Assembly (NCBI GenBank): GCA_002350765.1
Contig: DEFK01000037.1
Location: 4,388-68,387 of the forward strand
Origin: Ruminococcaceae bacterium UBA2854
GTDB lineage: Bacteria > Bacillota > Clostridia > Oscillospirales > Acutalibacteraceae
DNA length: 64,000 nucleotides
Reading direction: 5' to 3'
In this document: positions 58,873-64,000 of the stretch, piece after piece
Layout: each line of letters starts with the position of its first letter
Position numbering within the stretch: the first letter of the stretch is position 1
Translations under genes and position numbers: made by a program
Notes under the pieces: generated by a model
Seen by the model: the letters and a program-made list of their open reading frames with translations, nothing else
What the model was told of the DNA's origin: nothing
Database searches by the model: none

Positions 58873-59940
58873 TTATTTCTCGCCGTAGGAAACGATTTCC
58901 CAGCCTTCCTTGGTTTTAGCGAGCCACCACTCGTAATCCTTATAATTCTTATCAGCCTTAAGGTCTTCGTTTTTGTTATCCTTCGGGGTTTTAAAATCCA
59001 TTAAGAACTTAGCGATTTTCGTATACTTTCCGCCGGAATTTTCCTTATTAAGCTTTTTAAGGTTTTCATCGTTAACTTCGCTGTCGCCCGCGTAAGTAAT
59101 GCTCTTGAGCTCACAGCCGTCCCAGGCGGCGAACTTACATTTAACCTGGATTACAGCGTCTTTAAGCTCATCCTGAGAATAGATAGCGGATGTGCCGTAG
59201 TCGATTTTAACCTTATTTCCGCTCGCTACACCGCGGTACTCCTCGAATGTAATACCCTTGGACATTATAAGCTTAGCCGCGTCAGCGTTGTCAATATAGC
59301 GGATATGCCAGGGCTCGTAGCCGTAGCCCGTAATATGCTCTTTATCCTTTAGATAACGGAGAATAAAGCCGTACTTAGCGAGCTTTTTATGAATCTTAGC
59401 CCAGGTGCCTGTATACTTAATCATATCCTCGTTCTCGGTTATATCCTTACCGTTCTTAATAAGATAGAGGTCGAGCGCAAGTCCTGTATGGTGCTCGGAA
59501 TAACCGGGCTGAGCGACGGTTTTAAGCGCGTAATCTTTTCCGTACTTCTTCGTAAAGTCGTCCATAATACGCTGCTGCTCGGAAACGCTTCTGCGCGCGG
59601 AGTCGAGGTCTACCTTAATTCCGTCCTTCTTCAGATCCTTTTTCAGCTTTTTATAAGCGTCGTACGCCTTAGCTTCCACCTCAACGCTGTCTTTGATTGA
59701 GTTCATCATACGAACAGTTTTAAGGTTCATTTCCCAGTCATCGGGAAGCTTATGCGTCTTGTTTACAATCGCCATATAGTCGATATTCTTTGTCTCGGAC
59801 TCAGCGGCGGCGGTTGTAGCGGCGGTAGTCTGCGCCTCGGATTTATTATCCGTCTTGTTTTCTCCGCAGCCCGAGCAGGATACAGCTAGTAATCCCGCCA
59901 TAGCTAATGATAAAAATGATACTAATACTTTATTTTTCAT
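58873..59940 (-). CDS. D-alanyl-D-alanine carboxypeptidase-like lipoprotein (VanY/M15B)
   Basis: 355 residues. Lipobox LLAVSC (Cys22), Ala/Thr-rich spacer, M15B domain (about 60-240) with SEHHTGLALDL (His150, Asp157 zinc ligands), and EPWHIRYI (Glu209 catalytic, His212 ligand). An added C-terminal domain (about 245-355) includes LMDFKTPKDNKNEDLKADKN and YEWWLAKTKEGWEIVSYG, which resembles no named domain to me. The enzyme removes the terminal D-Ala from peptidoglycan peptides. No vancomycin-resistance genes are nearby, so it is a housekeeping cell-wall enzyme. Confidence 0.92.
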   Translation of the reverse strand: MKNKVLVSFLSLAMAGLLAVSCSGCGENKTDNKSEAQTTAATTAAAESETKNIDYMAIVNKTHKLPDDWEMNLKTVRMMNSIKDSVEVEAKAYDAYKKLKKDLKKDGIKVDLDSARRSVSEQQRIMDDFTKKYGKDYALKTVAQPGYSEHHTGLALDLYLIKNGKDITENEDMIKYTGTWAKIHKKLAKYGFILRYLKDKEHITGYGYEPWHIRYIDNADAAKLIMSKGITFEEYRGVASGNKVKIDYGTSAIYSQDELKDAVIQVKCKFAAWDGCELKSITYAGDSEVNDENLKKLNKENSGGKYTKIAKFLMDFKTPKDNKNEDLKADKNYKDYEWWLAKTKEGWEIVSYGEK

Positions 59941-60022
59941 ATAGTATCCTCCCTTCTTTTTAAAAAATTATATCACAGTAATTTAGAATTGTCATCAATT
60001 TTTATTAAACACTTTTACTTTT

Positions 60023-60139
60023 TTATACTCTCGGGCTCTCGTATTCCTCGGTAGGTGTGGTATTGGACTCAACCAACACATCTTTGTCCGAATATTTAAC
60101 TAAATCCGCTTCGGGACATACATATTTTTTATCTTTCAT
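60023..60139 (-). CDS. Small 38-residue peptide
   Basis: A short gene read from the minus strand: ATG at 60139, AAAAGGAG 8 nt upstream, stop at 60023. The peptide starts MKDKKYVCPEADLVKYSDKD, has one Cys, and ends Thr/Pro/Glu-rich (SNTTPTEEYESPRV). There is no hydrophobic segment or signal peptide. Short peptides of this style (a Lys/Tyr start, an acidic middle ending in a D-[VI]-L-type turn, then Ser/Thr/Pro) are frequent in gut Clostridia and unassigned. It follows the STAS-kinase gene by 53 nt. Confidence 0.6.
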   Translation of the reverse strand: MKDKKYVCPEADLVKYSDKDVLVESNTTPTEEYESPRV

Positions 60140-60192
60140 TGTTTTACTCCTTTTATTAAGAACACCTATAAGTCAACCTGACGGTTTCTTAA

Positions 60193-61326
60193 TTATTTGG
60201 ATAGAATCTGCTTTAGCGCTTCAACGTTCGGAAGAACCGCGCCGCGCAAAAGCTGATCGATAATAGCGGGTCCCCTCTCAGCGGCGCCCGGGAAATCAGG
60301 TATAAGCAGTACAACATTAAACGCAAATACTAAACCTATCATTTTCATATACTGTTCAAACTGCGTCTTGTCGGTGATTCCCGTATACATCGCGATGAAC
60401 TTCTGCCCTACCTCGGCGCAAAGCTCGGGTTTTATTCCGATGCTTCTATAGGTTGTTTCGGGACTGCTCTTAGAGCCTACCATTAAATCGCGGTAAATTG
60501 AAGCGATATCATATACAGGCAATCCGCGGGTTAACTCGCCCATATCAATAAGCATAAGCTCGCCGTTGTTTATCATAATATTGCCGGGGTGAAGGTCGCC
60601 GTGTACAAGCGTATCGCATTCAGCCATTGAGTCCACTATATCTTTAAGCGTATCCACCTCTTCCCGCGTACATAGCTCAAGCATAACGGGATTGTCGGCT
60701 CTTTTCTTTAAAAGGTTTTTCAGCGAGTCGATAGAACCGTCGTCGCTTGTAGTGCTGTGGAGCTTTTTAGCGAGCTTTGAGTACTTCATAATGTACTCGT
60801 CACGGTGCTCCGGCTCATTCATTATCGCGTGACCTAAGGTGTCGGAGTTCATAGCCTCGTAAATTACGCCGTAGTTGTCGCCGACTTTAACTGTATCGAA
60901 AGCGATAGCGGTTGGGATACCCGCTACAAAAGCCGCCTTAGCGTAAGCGCGCTCGCGGTCGATGATTTCGAGCGAATGCTCCGAGCCGTAGACCTTCACG
61001 ATAGTATCGTCGTCAAGACGGTAAACGGTGCCGTTGCCGCCCTTACCGAGAATCTCCTTGCCCTCTACGCTGATTTCACGCAGAGCCTTTTTTATATTGA
61101 GGATACTGGTAAAGCCCGTAACGTCAAATATCTCATAAACCTCAATACTGACGTTAAAAATCGTCAACTCGCCGACAGTTTTTCTAAGTTTAAGAAGGAC
61201 CCTTAAACCCGCGCTTGAAATATATTCGAGTTGCGACGCGTCAATCTCAGTCGGTTTAGCTTCAAGAATTTCCTTCTCAAACTCTGCCGCGTTGGATGAG
61301 TCGATTTTTCCTTTTATTTTATACAT
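60193..61326 (-). CDS. STAS domain fused to an aminoglycoside-phosphotransferase-like kinase
   Basis: About 377 residues from the ATG at 61326, with GGAGG 5 nt upstream (the frame opens 12 nt earlier at a TTG inside that site). STAS domain (1-88): EIDASQLEYISSAGLRVLLKL holds the Ser usually phosphorylated in anti-anti-sigma factors. Kinase domain (about 90-377): glycine loop LGKGGNGTVYRL, Lys111 in IVKVYG, catalytic loop LVHGDLHPGNIMI and metal site LIDMGELTRG, as in APH/choline kinases. The pairing suggests a signalling kinase. It starts 15 nt after cstA. Confidence 0.88.
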   Translation of the reverse strand: MYKIKGKIDSSNAAEFEKEILEAKPTEIDASQLEYISSAGLRVLLKLRKTVGELTIFNVSIEVYEIFDVTGFTSILNIKKALREISVEGKEILGKGGNGTVYRLDDDTIVKVYGSEHSLEIIDRERAYAKAAFVAGIPTAIAFDTVKVGDNYGVIYEAMNSDTLGHAIMNEPEHRDEYIMKYSKLAKKLHSTTSDDGSIDSLKNLLKKRADNPVMLELCTREEVDTLKDIVDSMAECDTLVHGDLHPGNIMINNGELMLIDMGELTRGLPVYDIASIYRDLMVGSKSSPETTYRSIGIKPELCAEVGQKFIAMYTGITDKTQFEQYMKMIGLVFAFNVVLLIPDFPGAAERGPAIIDQLLRGAVLPNVEALKQILSK

Positions 61327-61341
61327 ATTATCCTCCAAGAT

Positions 61342-62775
61342 TTATTTTTTTACTCTGCGAACAAGAACGATTAAATATATTACCAACAAGATAACCGCCG
61401 CGCAAATTCCTGTCAAATACGATATTTGCGATTTAAGGTTGAAGCCCTCATCAGCCGCCATAATATATGTAACGCATACCGCCGTCATAAACGACGCGGG
61501 TAACGCGGTCAAAAGAGAACTAAAACGATACTTGCCGTTTTTAAGCAGATACGCGGTCGCAACCCATAATGCTATCATCGCCAAGGTCTGGTTGCTCCAC
61601 GAGAAATATCGCCATACTATCTGGAAGCCGTTGTCGTTTACAATAGCGAACCATGTAAGCAATCCGCCGATAACAAGAAGCGGAATTGTGATAACCAAAC
61701 GGTTTTTAATCTTTTTCTGCTCAAGATTAAAGGTTTCGGCAAGAACAAGTCTTGCGCTTCTAAACGCGGTATCGCCCGAGGTAATCGGACAAACAATTAC
61801 ACCCGCGACAGCTAATATTCCGCCGAAAACGCCGAGCACGCCTGTTGAAATCTCATACACGACGTTGGACGCGCCGTTTGCTAAAGCGTCGTTAAGAAGC
61901 TGAGTTGAACCGTAAAACGCGACGCCTGCCGCCGCCCAAACCAACGCGATAACCGATTCGCTTATCATCGCTCCGTAGAAAACGGCTCTTCCCTTTTTCT
62001 CGGAGGTTATACACTTAGCTATCATCGGCGACTGGGTAGCGTGGAAGCCTGAAATAGCGCCGCACGCAACGGTTATAAACATATAAGGCCAGACGGGTAC
62101 ACCCTTAGGATGAAGATTTTCTAGCGAAATTTCGGGGATTGTATATTGTCCTCCAGAAAATATAATACCGCCGATAACCGCGCCCGCCATAACTATAAGA
62201 AGTACGCCGAAAACGGGATAAAGCTTTCCTATAAGCTTATCAATCGGTAAAAGCGTAGCCAGAAGATAATACGCGAGAATTATAACCGCCCAGAGTGTTC
62301 CGTTCATCCAGTCGGGCGTAAGCTTATCGAGCAGCGCCGCGGGACTTGTAACAAATACAGTTCCGCACAAAACAAGCAGTACCACGGAGAATACACGCAT
62401 AATCCACTTAACAGCCTTACCGAGATACTCGCCCGACATCTCGGCTATAGACGCGCCCTTATTGCGACAGCTTATCATTCCGCTCATATAATCGTGAACC
62501 GCTCCGCCTAAGATTGAGCCGAAAACAATCCAAAGAAATACCACAGGTCCGAATACCGCGCCCATAAGCGCGCCGAAGATAGGACCTGTTCCCGCTATAT
62601 TAAGAAGCTGTATCAGAAACGCTTTCCACGTTTTCATCGGAACGCAGTCCACTCCGTCGTTTATAGCTATCGCGGGAGTTTTCCTTTCGTCGGGAGAAAA
62701 CACCTTTTCAGTTATCTTGCCGTAAACAAGGTAGCCGATTATTAAAACCGCAAATGAACAAAACAACGAAATCAT
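61342..62775 (-). CDS. cstA: Carbon starvation protein A family transporter
   Basis: A 477-residue CstA-family protein with about 12-13 helices. Motifs: GYLVYGKITEKVF, VPMKTWKAFLIQLLNIAGTGPIFGALMG, FGSILGGAVHDYMSGMISCRNKGASIAE and GFHATQSPMIAKCI. It is on the short side for the family (E. coli CstA has about 700 residues), matching the compact clostridial type. Members import peptides or pyruvate during carbon starvation. The STAS-kinase gene follows by 15 nt. Confidence 0.92.
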   Translation of the reverse strand: MISLFCSFAVLIIGYLVYGKITEKVFSPDERKTPAIAINDGVDCVPMKTWKAFLIQLLNIAGTGPIFGALMGAVFGPVVFLWIVFGSILGGAVHDYMSGMISCRNKGASIAEMSGEYLGKAVKWIMRVFSVVLLVLCGTVFVTSPAALLDKLTPDWMNGTLWAVIILAYYLLATLLPIDKLIGKLYPVFGVLLIVMAGAVIGGIIFSGGQYTIPEISLENLHPKGVPVWPYMFITVACGAISGFHATQSPMIAKCITSEKKGRAVFYGAMISESVIALVWAAAGVAFYGSTQLLNDALANGASNVVYEISTGVLGVFGGILAVAGVIVCPITSGDTAFRSARLVLAETFNLEQKKIKNRLVITIPLLVIGGLLTWFAIVNDNGFQIVWRYFSWSNQTLAMIALWVATAYLLKNGKYRFSSLLTALPASFMTAVCVTYIMAADEGFNLKSQISYLTGICAAVILLVIYLIVLVRRVKK

Positions 62776-62916
62776 AATTAACCATCCTTTCCGTATAATA
62801 ATATCATATTTTTTAACAAATATCTATAACACGAAGAAATTTTATATTCCTTTAGATAAACTTTAGATTGGGCTGTTATAATCGGATTATCAATTAAGAA
62901 AGGTTAGGAATTTATT

Positions 62917-63972
62917 ATGATTAAAAAAATTACAGCAATTGTTTTTACGTTGATTATGGCGTTATCGGTAACGTCTGTTATGGTATTGGCTGCCGAAGTA
63001 GATAATCCTAATGTCGGAGCCGAAAGCAATAATTCAATGGGCGCGGATACCTCAAGCTCAACCACGGGCTCGGGAAATACGATTAACTTTGATTCGGGAA
63101 ACTGGAAAAACTTCACATCAGTTTACTGCCACATCTGGAAGAGAGGCGGCGATCCCGTTTATAATTGGCAGACTAAAAAAGAAAAATGCACAGGCTCGGG
63201 TAAAAAATGGTCATACGATATTTCTGACATTGATATGAAATCAACCGACGATTACTGTGTTGTATTCTCAACAAATCTCGGTCAGCAAACATACGACGCA
63301 ACTTTTTCCAAGGCGTGTGTAGGCGATACTTTAAAGCTGACGGGCAATAAAATAGAGAATCCGAAGGATTCGGGTAAAAGAGCTGAAGAAGCTGTATGGA
63401 CTAAAAACAGCTCCTCATACGGCCCGCACCTTGTATTTACATCAATCGGGAATATAGTGGGCTCTAAGCTCTGCCCCAACGAAAAAGGAACTGAGGTTAT
63501 AGGCGATTGGCTTCCGACATATTACAAGAGTGTGTATGTTAAACCCGTTCCCGCTCTTATAAAGGCGTTTAAAAAATTCGGTATCACTTCCGCAAACCAT
63601 ATCCAGGATATTTACGCTTATATTCTCAACAAAAAGACAGGCGAGGATGAAGCGGCTATGAAGAAAATGCTTGAGGAAGCCTTTGCCAAGGCGTATCCCG
63701 CTAAGAAAAGCGAAGCTAAAATTGACGAGAACAAGGCTAAAAAAGAAGCTAAAGAAATCGCCTCGAACGGCGGACACGTTTCTGCATCATCCAGCTCCTC
63801 ATCCTCCACTTCGTCAAGCGGCGGCTCAACAACATATTCCTCGGGCGGCTCCTCAGACAGCTCGGGTTCAGGTCCCGACGGAGAGGAAGATACAATATTC
63901 TTTATCCTCGGCGGAGTAATGATTGCCGCGGGCGGCGCGATTTTTATTACCCGAAGAAAAAGAACAGAATAA
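62917..63972 (+). CDS. Membrane-anchored surface protein with CBM26-like N-terminal module
   Basis: 351 residues. Signal peptide (1-27); a Ser/Asn/Gly spacer; a module about 48-150 (TINFDSGNWKNFTSVYCHIWKRGGDP, DYCVVFSTNLGQQTYDATF) that resembles the CBM26-type starch binders of the neighbouring amylase and starch-binding proteins; an unassigned region with ALIKAFKKFGITSANHIQDIYAY (about 205-235); a Lys/Glu helix; a Ser/Gly stretch; and a C-terminal helix FFILGGVMIAAGGAIFI with an RRKRTE tail. The tail resembles sortase substrates but I see no LPXTG before it, so it is probably a transmembrane anchor. Starch binding is inferred only from similarity. Confidence 0.7.
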   Translation: MIKKITAIVFTLIMALSVTSVMVLAAEVDNPNVGAESNNSMGADTSSSTTGSGNTINFDSGNWKNFTSVYCHIWKRGGDPVYNWQTKKEKCTGSGKKWSYDISDIDMKSTDDYCVVFSTNLGQQTYDATFSKACVGDTLKLTGNKIENPKDSGKRAEEAVWTKNSSSYGPHLVFTSIGNIVGSKLCPNEKGTEVIGDWLPTYYKSVYVKPVPALIKAFKKFGITSANHIQDIYAYILNKKTGEDEAAMKKMLEEAFAKAYPAKKSEAKIDENKAKKEAKEIASNGGHVSASSSSSSSTSSSGGSTTYSSGGSSDSSGSGPDGEEDTIFFILGGVMIAAGGAIFITRRKRTE

Positions 63973-64000
63973 TATAATGTAACTATTCAGAGCCACCCCA

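Noticed and set aside
58873..59940. Vancomycin resistance gene vanY
   Set aside because: M15B carboxypeptidases are common in wall metabolism; no vanHAX, vanRS or other resistance gene is nearby.
62917..63972. Sortase-anchored protein
   Set aside because: The hydrophobic helix and basic tail fit, but no LPXTG-like motif precedes them (the sequence before the helix is GPDGEEDT).

Overview
The window reads as part of the chromosome of a spore-forming, anaerobic, starch-degrading gut Firmicute (Clostridia, Oscillospiraceae/Ruminococcaceae), most like the Ruminococcus bromii group. The evidence is a class III ribonucleotide reductase, spore genes (gpr, spoIIP, cotJABC), three secreted GH13 alpha-amylases (one cut by the left edge), CBM26-like starch-binding modules, and five secreted proteins ending in type I dockerins of one subtype (DATxIQKxxA). 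That combination is the signature of an amylosome-type surface complex. No cohesin scaffoldin is visible here. The species name is an inference.

Layout. 1-11.5 kb: a long minus-strand run of closely packed genes, alr > polA > LMW phosphatase > rimI > tsaD > transglutaminase-like lipoprotein > pyrK > pyrD > two GDPD proteins > ruvX > start of an amylase. 11.7-20.1 kb: plus-strand units putP, a highly expressed surface protein with a lysine-rich tail, a 0.9 kb repeat-rich gap, nrdDG behind a candidate NrdR-box promoter, and a DUF218 membrane protein. 20.1-24.2 kb: a two-gene starch operon (CBM26 x2-dockerin protein, then an amylase). 24.4-30.8 kb: gpr > spoIIP > acidic membrane protein > dusB > glyA > rarA. 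30.9-34.4 kb: a dockerin cysteine protease, a CHAP-SH3 protein and MscS.

34.5-37.0 kb holds a compact operon of PqqD-like protein, S26 signal-peptidase-like protein and ABC exporter, which looks like a peptide handling and export module with no obvious modifying enzyme. 37.1-40.7 kb is the rpmG-secE-nusG-rplK-rplA-rplJ-rplL cluster, with an L10 leader and attenuator and non-ATG or unlisted short genes. 40.9-53.2 kb mixes housekeeping genes (murI, DUF1934, argS, degV, htrA), a dockerin protein built from four copies of an unrecognised module, the cotJABC spore operon, a Phd/ParE toxin-antitoxin unit, a diverged peptide deformylase joined to a Fic remnant, and a repeat-rich coiled-coil protein. 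53.5-64 kb holds a NagZ-type GH3 with a dockerin, an amylase with CBM26 and dockerin, a VanY-like lipoprotein, a STAS-kinase fusion followed by a 38-residue peptide gene, CstA, and a membrane-anchored surface protein.

Two convergent gene pairs (mscS/ABC and argS/degV) are separated by about 200 bp elements with terminal inverted repeats that contain or abut the stop codons. A related internal palindrome (GGTCGGG...CCCGACC) recurs elsewhere, so this is probably a small dispersed, MITE-like intergenic element family.
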